NCBI RefSeq assembly: GCF_900188005.1 | Contig: NZ_FZNR01000005.1 | Coordinates: 62,001 to 126,000 of the forward strand | Origin: Actinoplanes regularis | Lineage (GTDB): Bacteria > Actinomycetota > Actinomycetes > Mycobacteriales > Micromonosporaceae | Direction: 5' to 3' | Length of the DNA: 64,000 nt | Shown: positions 46,747 to 54,943 of the stretch, in pieces | How the letters are laid out: the number at the start of each line of letters is the position of its first letter | How positions within the stretch are numbered: position 1 is the stretch's first letter | Translations under genes and position numbers: made by a program | Notes under the pieces: model-generated | Told to the model about the DNA's origin: nothing | Databases searched by the model: none | The model's input: only the letters and a program-made list of their open reading frames with translations

Positions 46747-47547
46747 TCAATCCCACCAGAACGTCCAGCGCGAGGCCGGCGCCTGCCGACTGGCCACGTC
46801 GCGCACGTCGCCGAGAGTTTGCGCCAGGTCGTAGCAGTAGGCGGACTGTTCGATCGCGCAGACCGCGGCGGAAAGCGGGTCGCTTGGCGGGCGCTCGACG
46901 GCGAGCTCCAGCGTGCCCTCGACCCGGCCGTAGAGCTGGGCGCCCCATCGCCGCTCCCAGTACTGCAGGACGAGGATGTGGTCCATGTACTCGAGATCAG
47001 GGTGGGACGGGCCGCCGCTCCAGTTGTTGATGATCGCGATGATCTCGGCGGGGACCAGGGCCAGGACCTCGTGCCCGGCCGCAGCCGGCACGAGCAGCAC
47101 GTCGGTGGGCGGGTACACCCAGTCGGTGCCGCCGGAGTTCCGGGCCGGTGTCTCGCCGAGGTCGCCGACCGCTGCGGCGACGCGGACCGGGTCGAAGTCG
47201 GCCTCGAACTCGAGGTAGAACGGGTCCGTCGGCTCCATGCCCTTGACGCAGTCTTCCCAGACGGATCGAACGATCAGCGCCATCCGCTCGGCGGGGTCGA
47301 TTCGCCGGGTCAGGGCGAGCAGTTCGGCGCCCTGGGGCCCCACGGAGGTCCAGGCATACGAGCACTCGGCGGCGCCGTGAGCTGTCGAGCCGAGCACCGG
47401 CCAGAGACCGGTGCGGCTGTGCTCCGCGCGCAGGGCCCGCCAGACCCGGTCGTGCTCACCGGGTGGGAACGAGCCGCTCACCAGTGGCACACCAGTCACC
47501 GTCTCGGCCCGCTGGATCTTGGACAACCGGCTCAGCACACTCTCCAC
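46747..47547 (-). CDS. DUF4253 domain protein
   Basis: 266 residues. The C-terminal ~110 residues carry the DUF4253 pattern: VLLVPAAAGHEVLALVPAEI, then DHILVLQYWERRWGAQLYGR, LELAVERPP, and the terminal WTFWWD. Cytoplasmic, function unknown; often met near toxin/immunity genes. It is intact within transposon debris. Start ATG or GTG at 47547. Confidence 0.8.
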   Translation of the reverse strand: MESVLSRLSKIQRAETVTGVPLVSGSFPPGEHDRVWRALRAEHSRTGLWPVLGSTAHGAAECSYAWTSVGPQGAELLALTRRIDPAERMALIVRSVWEDCVKGMEPTDPFYLEFEADFDPVRVAAAVGDLGETPARNSGGTDWVYPPTDVLLVPAAAGHEVLALVPAEIIAIINNWSGGPSHPDLEYMDHILVLQYWERRWGAQLYGRVEGTLELAVERPPSDPLSAAVCAIEQSAYCYDLAQTLGDVRDVASRQAPASRWTFWWD

Positions 47548-47799
47548 GGTGCCGCAGCCTACGCGGGTGGTCCGGCGATCAAGAGCGCGGAGACCGGAAG
47601 CCAGCCGATACGCCAGGCCTGGTCGAGCAGGTCACGTAACCGCAGCCGGAAGTCGCCGCACCAGCATCCGACTCTGCCGCGATCCGCGCACTACAAGGTG
47701 TGACGGCGCGGTGAGGCATCCGTTTTTCCCCCGTTCGCGGGGACGGCTGGGGACCAAGCTCTGCGTTTTGGGCTATTCGTGCGCCGGTAGCCTCAGCGC
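47548..47799. other. Interval with a short fragment of the 48057/49935 repeat
   Basis: No gene seen. Around 47664-47690 the sequence TCTGCCGCGATCCGCGC matches the core of the repeat units at 48057 and 49935. Confidence 0.4.
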
Positions 47800-48042
47800 G
47801 TGCAGATGCAGCTTGGCCGCGGCGATGACTCCAGCGGAGTTGTCCGAACCGATCCGTTACTGGTGACACGGCTGACCATTGTGACCATGGTGGAGGCCGG
47901 TGACTGGGCAGTCGAGCTGCCGCACCCGTTACTCTTTCATCCCGGTGAGCATGTCTGGGTTGCCGGCGCAGCAGTCTACGTTCGGCGGCCGGGTGGGGAG
48001 GTTACCCGACACGACGGAGACGGCGTCTGGCTATGCCGGTAG
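47800..48042 (+). CDS. Small hypothetical protein
   Basis: 80 residues from GTG 47800, with acceptable codon use: LLVTRLTIVTMVEAGDWAVE, then LFHPGEHVWVAGAAVYVRRP. No family recognised. The 3' end abuts the repeat unit at 48057, so the original gene may have been longer. Confidence 0.4.
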   Translation: MQMQLGRGDDSSGVVRTDPLLVTRLTIVTMVEAGDWAVELPHPLLFHPGEHVWVAGAAVYVRRPGGEVTRHDGDGVWLCR

Positions 48043-48056
48043 CAACTCCACTCGCT

Positions 48057-48199
48057 CTATCGACATACGGATCTGCTGCGATCCGCGCGTCTGGCGAGCC
48101 GGCGATGGCCCGTCGACGAGGGTGCTGTGGCCGCATCGCTAAACTCAGCCTCGAAGCTGCTCAGCTGGAGTGTTGCGACGACCGCCAGAATCCGCCCGG
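48057..48199 (-). repeat. Diverged repeat unit, copy 1
   Basis: On the - strand an IS30-type end (48199-48170) is followed by ~113 bases that resemble the same arrangement at 50108-49935, roughly two thirds identical by eye, including GCGCGGATCGC and GCAGATCC blocks. It is truncated on the IS-end side by IS21-like sequence. In copy 2 the unit supplies the 5' end of an open reading frame. Confidence 0.5.
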
Positions 48200-48308
48200 C
48201 TTGAAGTGGCCCCACTGGTCGAGTGAATCGGAATTTGTGCCAGCTTGATTTGGCCCCACCGCGCGGGGAACTGGGAGGATCGACTCTCTGTAGTGGAGAG
48301 GCTGTCGG

Positions 48309-48667
48309 ATGGCCCGTTCGCGTGTGGAGCTGTCCGAGGCGATTCGCCGGGACTACCGGCGGGGCGTCTCGCTTCGTGGCCTCGCGGAGCGGTATGGGGT
48401 GCATCGGCGGGTGGTGCGGCAGGCGGTCGATTCGGCGGAGCCGCCGTAGGCGCGGAAGGCAAGAGTGCCGGTGGCGCCGAGGCTGGAGCCGTTCAAGGCA
48501 TCGATCGACGCGATGTTGACGGCGGATCTGACCGCGCCGCGCAAGCCGCGCCATACGGTGCGCCGGGTGCTGGCGCGGTTGGTCGCGGAGAACGCGGCCG
48601 GTGATCTGTCGTACTCGACGGTGCGCGACTACGTCGCGGTGCGGCGGCGGGAAGCGTCCAGATACCC
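48309..48667 (+). pseudogene. IS21-type (IstA-like) transposase remnant
   Basis: From ATG 48309: SRVELSEAIRRDYRRGVSLR, then GLAERYGVHRRVVRQAV, a helix-turn-helix of IstA proteins; an in-frame TAG after SAEPP interrupts it; the same frame then continues LEPFKASIDAMLTADL, RHTVRRVLARLVAEN and STVRDYVAVRRREA. The catalytic domain and istB are absent. Two direct copies of cttga-(ag/tt)-tggcccca at about 48200 and 48244 may be terminal repeats of the element. Confidence 0.7.
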
Positions 48668-48856
48668 GATCACTGCGGAAGGGGACACCACGCGGATGCC
48701 GTCGCCGGGAAGTCCGGCTGTCCGACGGCGCCTCGGCAACCAGTCCGGGCAGTGGGGAATTCAGGCTGTCCCGGCTGTGGCGCGTGGTCGAGCATGCGGC
48801 CTGCTGAGTCGCCCGTGAGGTCTCAGAATGTCGGAGCGGGGACGTATGGTGCCGGG

Positions 48857-49393
48857 GTGACGCAACCCATGAATGCTCCCCACCGTAGCCGACCGGCCAT
48901 GCCGGCCGGCTACGGTCTGCCGACCACCGACGATGGCATGCTGGCCTGGGCGGATGTGGAAGCCAGACTGGTGACGGCCACCGCCTACTGGCTGGCCACC
49001 GTCCGGCCCGACGGGACCCCGCACGTGGTACCCCGCTGGGGCGTGTGGCTCGATCACCGTTTCTGGTATGACGGCGCCCCCACCACCCGACACGTCAGGA
49101 ACCTGGTGGGCAACTCGGCGTGCGTACTGCACCTGGAGAGCGGCACTGAGGCCGTGATCGTCGAGGGGACCTCTACGGCGACCCAGGCACCAGTCGCGAC
49201 ACTCGGCACTCGGCTGGCTGAGGCGTTCGTGAAATACCACGACCTCGGGTATCAGCCGGCCGCTGACGCCTGGGCCGGGGTCGACGGCGGTGGTCTGCGG
49301 GTGCTCACCCCACGGCGGGCCCTTGCCTGGTTCAGCTTCCCGAGCGACGCCACTCGGTTCACCTTCCCCTCTCCCGCGGCAGCGTCCTCCTGA
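48857..49393 (+). CDS. Pyridoxamine-5'-phosphate-oxidase-like split-barrel flavoprotein
   Basis: 178 residues from GTG 48857 (ATG 48869 alternative). YWLATVRPDGTPHVVPRWGV, then FWYDGAPTTRHVRNLVGNSA and CVLHLESGTEAVIVEG fit the PNPOx-like family, members of which bind FMN, F420 or heme. A single-domain enzyme of unknown substrate. Intact and monocistronic just downstream of the IS21 remnant. Confidence 0.82.
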   Translation: MTQPMNAPHRSRPAMPAGYGLPTTDDGMLAWADVEARLVTATAYWLATVRPDGTPHVVPRWGVWLDHRFWYDGAPTTRHVRNLVGNSACVLHLESGTEAVIVEGTSTATQAPVATLGTRLAEAFVKYHDLGYQPAADAWAGVDGGGLRVLTPRRALAWFSFPSDATRFTFPSPAAASS

Positions 49394-49500
49394 CCGCTGC
49401 CTCGACGGACGGACTCGCCTGCCCAATCCACTCCGTCAAACCGGGAAATGCATCCTCATGCCCATGCGCGGATTTGCCGCGAGCCGCTTGCACGGCAAGT

Positions 49501-50043
49501 TCAGGTTTCCGGCTCGTCCAGGCCGAATGTGGCAACCCGCGCATGACGCGATCCCTCGTCGTCGAGCCATCGGACTTGCAGGACTTCATCGCGATAGGGA
49601 AACCGGCCGTCTTGCCAGCTGTCGAGTTCGTCGGCGATGGTGTCCGCATCCTCGACAAAGTCATCGAATCCGCCGGAGGTAAGCACGATATATCCGTGTA
49701 CCTGCTCACGCGGTTCGGACCATCTGCGCCACCAGAGTCGTCCGCCGGTCTGCCACCAGCAAGTTTCTATGCGAAGGTAGATGATCCCAAAGTCATCGCC
49801 CTCGGCGGAGAGTAAACCGGCTCGCTCTCGGTAAGGGTCCAGGCGAGGATCCGGTTCGGCACGGCCAGGCGGCGGGCGAAACGGCACGCCATTCATGGTG
49901 TCGTACATACCGTTCGGTGGCCGCCGAACGCTTGACATCGGCAACTGGATCTGCCGCGATCCGCGCGCCCAGCGGGCCACTATCGACCCGTCGCTGATGG
50001 CGCTGCGACCGTACTCGCTAGGCTCAGGGTTGTAGTCGTTCAC
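49501..50043 (-). CDS. Hypothetical protein whose 5' end lies in a repeat unit
   Basis: 180 residues as an open frame from GTG 50043. The C-terminal ~100 residues look genuinely coding (GIIYLRIETCWWQTGGRLWW, DDFVEDADTIADELDSWQDG, EVLQVRWLDDEGSRHARVAT). The first ~35 codons lie in the repeat shared with 48057-48169, so the true start may be the later ATG in PMSSVRRPP. No family recognised. Confidence 0.55.
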   Translation of the reverse strand: MNDYNPEPSEYGRSAISDGSIVARWARGSRQIQLPMSSVRRPPNGMYDTMNGVPFRPPPGRAEPDPRLDPYRERAGLLSAEGDDFGIIYLRIETCWWQTGGRLWWRRWSEPREQVHGYIVLTSGGFDDFVEDADTIADELDSWQDGRFPYRDEVLQVRWLDDEGSRHARVATFGLDEPET

Positions 50044-50108
50044 CAGCAGTGTTGCGAGGACCGCCTGAATCCGCCCCGTCCGGGTGGGGCCACGGGAGCG
50101 TCAGAACC
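49935..50108 (-). repeat. Diverged repeat unit, copy 2, with IS30-type end
   Basis: Outer end GGTTCTGACGCT (reverse complement at 50108-50097), inner TCGCAACAC at 50057-50049, then ~114 bases matching copy 1. The 60-base end is inverted relative to 45927-45988. Confidence 0.55.
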
Positions 50109-50147
50109 ACACACCCGCTGACCGGTGTCGAATACGCCGGCGTGCAG

Positions 50148-50420
50148 TCAGGGTCGCTGGTGGCCACAGTCGAGCTCATTGCCGTCAGGGCCGGTGACCC
50201 ACCCGACGGCGCCGTTGAAGTGCACCTGGATGAAGTCAGGGTGAAAGTCGACGCCGAACGGTTCGCTTTCCCGCGTGGTGCCCGCAGTGTGAACGATCAG
50301 TGTCTCATCGGACCGAAGGTGGTAGTCACGACCGTACGGCTCGAGCACCACTTCGAGCAGTTCACTGCCGTGATTGTGAATCGGCAACCGAGCCACTGTC
50401 TCATCCACCACGCGCGCCAT
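50148..50420 (-). CDS. Small hypothetical protein
   Basis: 90 residues from ATG 50420 (GTG 50435 possible). RVVDETVARLPIHNHGSELL, then EPYGRDYHLRSDETLIVHTA and DFHPDFIQVHFNGAVGWVTG: cytoplasmic, beta-rich, some cupin-like look (HNHG, VVLEPYG), but no firm family. Same direction as the gene at 49501. Confidence 0.45.
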   Translation of the reverse strand: MARVVDETVARLPIHNHGSELLEVVLEPYGRDYHLRSDETLIVHTAGTTRESEPFGVDFHPDFIQVHFNGAVGWVTGPDGNELDCGHQRP

Positions 50421-50439
50421 TGTCGCAGAGGCCACTTCA

Positions 50440-50720
50440 AGGGTGCTGGCGCTTCTTCCGCGGCAGTCCAGGGCGCCCGGGCTGCCTCGACCAGGATTCT
50501 CCGGGTGCCACGCAGGCGGCTTCGCGGCAGTTCAAGCGCCATGGTCATCCCGGCCACGCAGAGCAACCCGATACCCCATAGGTCAGTGACGAAGAACCAC
50601 GTCGGGCGCTCAGCCGCGAGCTGCGGCCCTGTGGAGACCGCCTGCCCGGCATCGCCTCCGAGTGCCCAGTATGAAGTGCAGGATCGCGAAATCGCCGGCC
50701 CAATTCCCGCCACCAAGCTA
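50440..50720 (-). pseudogene. Fragment of a DUF3995-like membrane protein
   Basis: An open stretch on the - strand reads SYWALGGDAGQAVSTGPQLA, then FFVTDLWGIGLLCVAGMTMA and RGTRRILVEAARAP. YWALGG is typical of DUF3995 proteins. There is no matching start or complete helix set, and the frame runs on without coding character. Probably a remnant. Confidence 0.35.
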
Positions 50721-50782
50721 CATCGCCGGCGCGGCCCGGTGCTATCGTGAGCGGCTCGTTTCTGCAGGTGGGAGGCTATTTC

Positions 50783-51649
50783 GTGACGGGTTTCCCAGAG
50801 GATTCCGGCCGGTGGCGCGCGGCTGCGGCCGCTCTGGCGATGGCCGGCGTCGTCGTCCAGGCCGTTGCCTCGCTGCGCCCGATCCTCTTCGAGGCGGTGT
50901 TCGCGGTGCGCGCCCCGGGTTCGCCTTTCGCCGTGCCGGTCCCGATGTGGTTGCGGGCGGCCGTCTGGGTGGCGATTGCCGCCGCCGTGGTGCCGCGGCG
51001 GCGGGTCCTGGCAGTGCCGGCCGTCTGGGCCGGCGTGGTGTTCGAGTTCGCCGTTGTCGATCGCGTCGCCAACGACGGTCTGAGTGACGGCGTGCTTCAC
51101 GATCCGAGATGGTGGCCGGTGCTGGTCTCCGTGGTCGTCGCGTTGTTGTTGAGCGTCGCCGGCCCGCTCGGTGCCGTGGCCCATCACCTCGGGCCTCGCG
51201 GTCGTCGACTGCTGGCGGCAACCGCGGGGGTGATCGGGTTGACCGCGGCGGTGGAGCCTCTGCTGTGGGATTACTACGGCTCGCCAGACCCGCCGTCGGT
51301 CGAAGAGCCGATCGATGCCGGGTTCGTTGCGATCGCTTCGATCGACTCGAGTTCGTACCTGACGATCTTCTGGGTCACGGTCGTGGCGGTGGGGATCCTG
51401 ATGGGCATGACAGTTCTGGCCGTGGACCCGAGAGTTCGGTCCCGCGTGGTTGTGCTGCTGGCGGCCGGCATGACCGTCCTCGCCGTGGTGCGGCTGGGAT
51501 TCACGTGGCCCGTCGAGGAGGTGCTGGCCGGGCCGGTGTTGTCCTACCGAACCCAGCCGGTCGTGCTAGGGGTCGCGCTGGGCCTGATCGGCGGCCTGGG
51601 ATGGTGGTGGATCCGCCGTACGGAGCGCGTCGTACCTGGAGCCTCGTGA
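50783..51649 (+). CDS. Polytopic membrane protein
   Basis: 288 residues from GTG 50783, seven bases after GGGAGG (an earlier GTG at 50747 lacks a site). About eight helices; extracytoplasmic acidic loop DYYGSPDPPSVEEPIDAG; C-terminal WWWIRRTERVV. No family recognised. Convergent with the MmyB-like regulator gene. Confidence 0.7.
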   Translation: MTGFPEDSGRWRAAAAALAMAGVVVQAVASLRPILFEAVFAVRAPGSPFAVPVPMWLRAAVWVAIAAAVVPRRRVLAVPAVWAGVVFEFAVVDRVANDGLSDGVLHDPRWWPVLVSVVVALLLSVAGPLGAVAHHLGPRGRRLLAATAGVIGLTAAVEPLLWDYYGSPDPPSVEEPIDAGFVAIASIDSSSYLTIFWVTVVAVGILMGMTVLAVDPRVRSRVVVLLAAGMTVLAVVRLGFTWPVEEVLAGPVLSYRTQPVVLGVALGLIGGLGWWWIRRTERVVPGAS

Positions 51650-51664
51650 GCGGCGGGCCGTTGT

Positions 51665-52534
51665 CTAGCCCTCCGGGTGCCGGGCTGTCGGCTGCGATCG
51701 GATGGCCTCCGGCGCGTTCCACATCGCCAGCAGTTGCATGGCACGCTGCGCTTCGCTGCCGGGCTCGGGGAAGAACACGACCAGGCGCTGCCCGCCGTCG
51801 GGCAGGTTGAAGTTCTCGAAGCGCAGCGGGACCTCGCCCACCAGCGGATGATGGAACCGCTTCACTCCGTGGGTGCGTTCACGCACGTCGCGCTGGGACC
51901 ACAGGCGGCGGAAGGTTTCGCTGCGCATGGTGAGCTCGCCCAGCAGGGTGGCAAGGCCCTCGTCGTGCGGGTGCCGCCCGGCGGCGAGGCGTAACTGGCC
52001 CACTGTGGCGCGGGCGACGTCGTACCAGTCGACGAAGCGCTGCTGCGCGAGCGGATCGAGGAATCCGAAGCGGGCGAGGTTGCGGCCCTTGGGGGAGGCT
52101 GTCTCGAAGTCGAAGAAGAGCGTGGCGGCCAGCCGGTTCCAGGCAAGCACGTCGAACCGGTAATTGATCAGGAGGGCGGGCACCGCCTCGAACGTCGCCA
52201 GGAGCTGGACGAGTTCGGCGCGGGCGGTGTCGGTAGCGGTCCGCCCGCGTGGCACGGCGCGCCGCGCGCGGGACAGGTCCTGCAGGTGGAGGCGCTCGGT
52301 GTCGTCAAGCTCGAGCGCGTGGGTCAGGGCGGCCAGCACCTCGTCGGACGGCCGGTTGGCCCGGCCCTGTTCGAGCCGGACGTAGTACTCCACGCTGATG
52401 CCGGCCAGCTGGGCGACTTCCTCACGGCGCAGACCCGGCACGCGCCGCCGGCCGCCGGTCAGGCCGTGGTCCGCCGGTTTGACACGAGCACGACGGGACT
52501 TCAGGAAGCTTCCCAGTTCGCGGTGTCCATCCAT
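51665..52534 (-). CDS. XRE-type regulator with MmyB-like ligand-binding domain
   Basis: 289 residues. N-terminal HTH: GSFLKSRRARVKPADHG, then VPGLRREEVAQLAGISVEYY and RLEQGRANRPSDEVLAALTH. The C-terminal ~180 residues are the MmyB/PAS-like domain (LINYRFDVLAWNRLAATLFF, WSQRDVRERTHGVKRFHHP). Such regulators usually control a divergent enzyme gene, here the dienelactone hydrolase 118 bases away. ATG 52534 gives the standard N-terminus. Confidence 0.88.
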   Translation of the reverse strand: MDGHRELGSFLKSRRARVKPADHGLTGGRRRVPGLRREEVAQLAGISVEYYVRLEQGRANRPSDEVLAALTHALELDDTERLHLQDLSRARRAVPRGRTATDTARAELVQLLATFEAVPALLINYRFDVLAWNRLAATLFFDFETASPKGRNLARFGFLDPLAQQRFVDWYDVARATVGQLRLAAGRHPHDEGLATLLGELTMRSETFRRLWSQRDVRERTHGVKRFHHPLVGEVPLRFENFNLPDGGQRLVVFFPEPGSEAQRAMQLLAMWNAPEAIRSQPTARHPEG

Positions 52535-52652
52535 GGCGAGAAGTATGCCGATCCCGGCACCGGGGAGGATGACCCTGCCAGTACCAGGATCGGCCGGTAC
52601 CGGTTCTGGCAGTGGTCTGGTTACCTCGCGCCGGCGGCCGCAGGGTGTGGTC

Positions 52653-53393
52653 ATGTGCCATTCCACTGACAGCAAGCCGCCCGCCGCGCCGGTCCTCGGG
52701 ACCGTGACGCACTCGGAGCATCTCGCGCTGACCTCACCCGACGGAACCAAGGTCGGCGCGTACCTGGCCCTCCCGGCCGAGCCCAACGGCCGCAACGTGG
52801 TGATCCTGCCGGATGTCCGCGGCCTGCACGCCTACTACCAGGAGCTCGCCGAGCGGTTTGCCGAGGCCGGCTTCGGGGCGATCGTCGTCGACTACTACGG
52901 CCGTACGGCCGGCGTCGGCGTGCGCGACGACGAGTTCGACTGGCAGTCGTACCTGACGCAGGTGAAGCCTGAAGAGGTCGCGCTCGATGTGCGGGCCGCT
53001 ATCGACCAGCTAGGGCGAGCGAACCCCAGCTCCTTCTTCACCGTGGGTTTCTGCTTCGGCGGCGGCCTGTCGTGGCGCCTGGCCGCCGGCGACCTGCCGC
53101 TCGCCGGGACCATCGGCTTCTACGGCCGTCCCGCCCTTGTCACCGACGTGCTCGACCGAATCCAGCGGCCGATGCTGCTGCTCGTCGCGGGCGACGACGT
53201 CGCGACGCCGCAGGAGGATTTCCGGGCCCTCGACGCGGGCCTCACCGCCGCCGGCGCCGACTACGAGCTGGTCACCTACGACGGCGCGCCGCACTCCTTC
53301 TTCGATCGCGCGTACGGCGAATGGCGCGAGACCTGCGACGATGCGTGGCGGCAGATCATCGCCTTCACCGAACGACACGGCGCCTCGCGGTGA
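52653..53393 (+). CDS. Dienelactone hydrolase family protein
   Basis: 246 residues, alpha/beta hydrolase. Nucleophile Cys134 in GFCFGGG, Asp in LLVAGDDVATP, His in DGAPHSFFD: the full Cys-Asp-His triad of dienelactone hydrolases. ATG 52653. The next gene overlaps by 4 bases (GTGA). Divergent from the MmyB-like regulator, which probably controls it. Natural substrate uncertain; a lactone from aromatic breakdown is possible. Confidence 0.9.
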   Translation: MCHSTDSKPPAAPVLGTVTHSEHLALTSPDGTKVGAYLALPAEPNGRNVVILPDVRGLHAYYQELAERFAEAGFGAIVVDYYGRTAGVGVRDDEFDWQSYLTQVKPEEVALDVRAAIDQLGRANPSSFFTVGFCFGGGLSWRLAAGDLPLAGTIGFYGRPALVTDVLDRIQRPMLLLVAGDDVATPQEDFRALDAGLTAAGADYELVTYDGAPHSFFDRAYGEWRETCDDAWRQIIAFTERHGASR

Positions 53394-53836
53394 CCGGCAC
53401 GGATGGTGCCGAGCGTGGCCGTTTCGCCCGGGGAGCGGCGCGGATCGCGGAACTCGAGGGAGACCGCCCGCAGCCGCGGCGGGAGGCGTATCGCCTGCTC
53501 GCCGAGGTCGCCCCCGATCTGCCGAGACTCGCCGTCGAGTTCGCGTACGGTGACGTGCACAGCAGACCGGGCCTCGACGCCGCCCGCCGCGAACTGGTCA
53601 CGATCGGCGTGCTGATCGCGCTGGGCGACACCGAGCGACAGCTGGTCTCGCACCTCACCGGTGGCCTGAACGCGGGGCTGACCTCCGGTGAGCTGGTCGA
53701 GGCGGTCCTGCAGGCCCTGCCGTACGCGGGCTTCCCGCGCACGATCAACGCCATGCTGGTCGTCCGTCAGGTCCTGCAGGACCGCGCTGACCCGCCGGTG
53801 CCGGCACCCCCGACCACGGAAGCGCCGCCGACATAG
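53390..53836 (+). CDS. Carboxymuconolactone decarboxylase family protein
   Basis: 148 residues, GTG start overlapping the stop of the hydrolase gene. EFAYGDVHSRPGLDAARREL, then VTIGVLIALGDTERQLVSHL and EAVLQALPYAGFPRTINAML fit the CMD/AhpD-like fold, but the CxxC of peroxidatic AhpD-type members is absent. Together with the hydrolase it suggests a lactone or aromatic-acid step. Confidence 0.88.
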   Translation: MTGTDGAERGRFARGAARIAELEGDRPQPRREAYRLLAEVAPDLPRLAVEFAYGDVHSRPGLDAARRELVTIGVLIALGDTERQLVSHLTGGLNAGLTSGELVEAVLQALPYAGFPRTINAMLVVRQVLQDRADPPVPAPPTTEAPPT

Positions 53837-53870
53837 ATCAAATGCGCTCGTAAACCTGAGCCTTCGGTGG

Positions 53871-54437
53871 TCAGCCCGCCAGGCCGTCTGGGCCGAACGC
53901 CTCCTCGATCATCTCCGCGTACTCGGCGTCGGTCGCGCCGCGCCACTCGCCGGTCGTCGGGTCCTGGACCAGCCACGGCTGGTACAGCGTGCCCTCGACC
54001 CACTTGGAGAACCAGTCGACGATCGTCATGTGCTGCGGGAACGTGCAGGACACGCCGTCTGGAGCTGGGTTCGGGTCGTAGCCCCAGATCTGGCCGTCGG
54101 CGAGATTGAGCTCACTGCTGATGCCACAACCCCAGTCGCACAGAGTGAGGTAACCGCCCTTGAGCCCGGCCAGTGCGTCCGTACCGCCGGTTCGGTGCCC
54201 GTCCCTGAGGCCGAGGAGACCGTAACCGGGGCCGAAGCCCCCGTTGCCGACCTCCAGGTAGAGCCGGCGCAGCAGCGATGGCAGTGGCCGGCCGGCCAAC
54301 TCCTCGGCCTCCACGACCGCGGCAGGCGGCGCGGGTCGCAGCGGCGCCAAGCTGTCGGCCGCTACCTCGTCGATGTATCCGCCAGCGGCGATCCGTCGGA
54401 CCACCGCATCGAACACCTGACCCTCGCCTGTCGACAT
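53871..54437 (-). CDS. SMI1/KNR4 family protein
   Basis: 188 residues. APPAAVVEAEELAGRPLPSL, then LYLEVGNGGFGPGYGLLGL and PQHMTIVDWFSKWVEG are the SUKH/SMI1 pattern. Many bacterial members are immunity proteins for polymorphic toxins; no toxin gene adjoins. ATG 54437. Convergent with the decarboxylase gene. Confidence 0.82.
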   Translation of the reverse strand: MSTGEGQVFDAVVRRIAAGGYIDEVAADSLAPLRPAPPAAVVEAEELAGRPLPSLLRRLYLEVGNGGFGPGYGLLGLRDGHRTGGTDALAGLKGGYLTLCDWGCGISSELNLADGQIWGYDPNPAPDGVSCTFPQHMTIVDWFSKWVEGTLYQPWLVQDPTTGEWRGATDAEYAEMIEEAFGPDGLAG

Positions 54438-54460
54438 GGCCCGCAGCGTAGCGGCACCGG

Positions 54461-54943
54461 TCAGGTGGTGGTGAAGTGGCGAAGCGCCTCGACGACGAGC
54501 GCGTGGTCGTCGGCCTGCGGCAGGCCGGACACCGTCACCGTTCCCACGGCGCCGACCCCGGCGATGACGATCGGGACCGAGCCGCCGTGATCGGCGTACT
54601 GCAGCGGGTCCATTCCGCGTTCCAGCGGCGACCGGCCGGCCAGTCGGCCCCGGGCACCGACGAGGTACGAACTGTCGCCGAACCGGGCGACGACCCTGCA
54701 CTTGCGCTCGATCCAGGAGTCGTTGTCGGCCGAGGTGCCGGGCAGCGCGTAGTGGAACAGTTGGTGGCTGCCACGACGGATGTCGATGGTCACCGCGGCG
54801 CCGCGCTCGCGGGCCAGATCGACCAGCAGGACGCCGAGACGCCAGGCGTCGTCGTTGTCGAAGCGGGTGAGCACGAGCTCCCGCTGTTCGGCTTCCAGCT
54901 GGACGATCAGCTCGGCCACTGCCGTGCTTCCGGTCGCTGTCAT
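54461..54943 (-). CDS. UPF0303 / heme-degrading-domain-like protein
   Basis: 160 residues. ERGAAVTIDIRRGSHQLFHY, then DNDSWIERKCRVVARFGDSS and PLERGMDPLQYADHGGSVPI fit UPF0303, related to the GlcG/HbpS fold. Start ATG 54943 overlaps the stop of the oxidoreductase gene. The same pair occurs in sugar loci elsewhere; biochemical role unclear. Confidence 0.85.
   Translation of the reverse strand: MTATGSTAVAELIVQLEAEQRELVLTRFDNDDAWRLGVLLVDLARERGAAVTIDIRRGSHQLFHYALPGTSADNDSWIERKCRVVARFGDSSYLVGARGRLAGRSPLERGMDPLQYADHGGSVPIVIAGVGAVGTVTVSGLPQADDHALVVEALRHFTTT

Noticed and set aside
46544-46834. ATG frame after the IS30 remnant (MITFTDPMSGHSIMLLVPVM...)
   Set aside because: The first ~60 codons look possible, but the end runs antisense into the DUF4253 gene, and the start overlaps the old IS30 ending.
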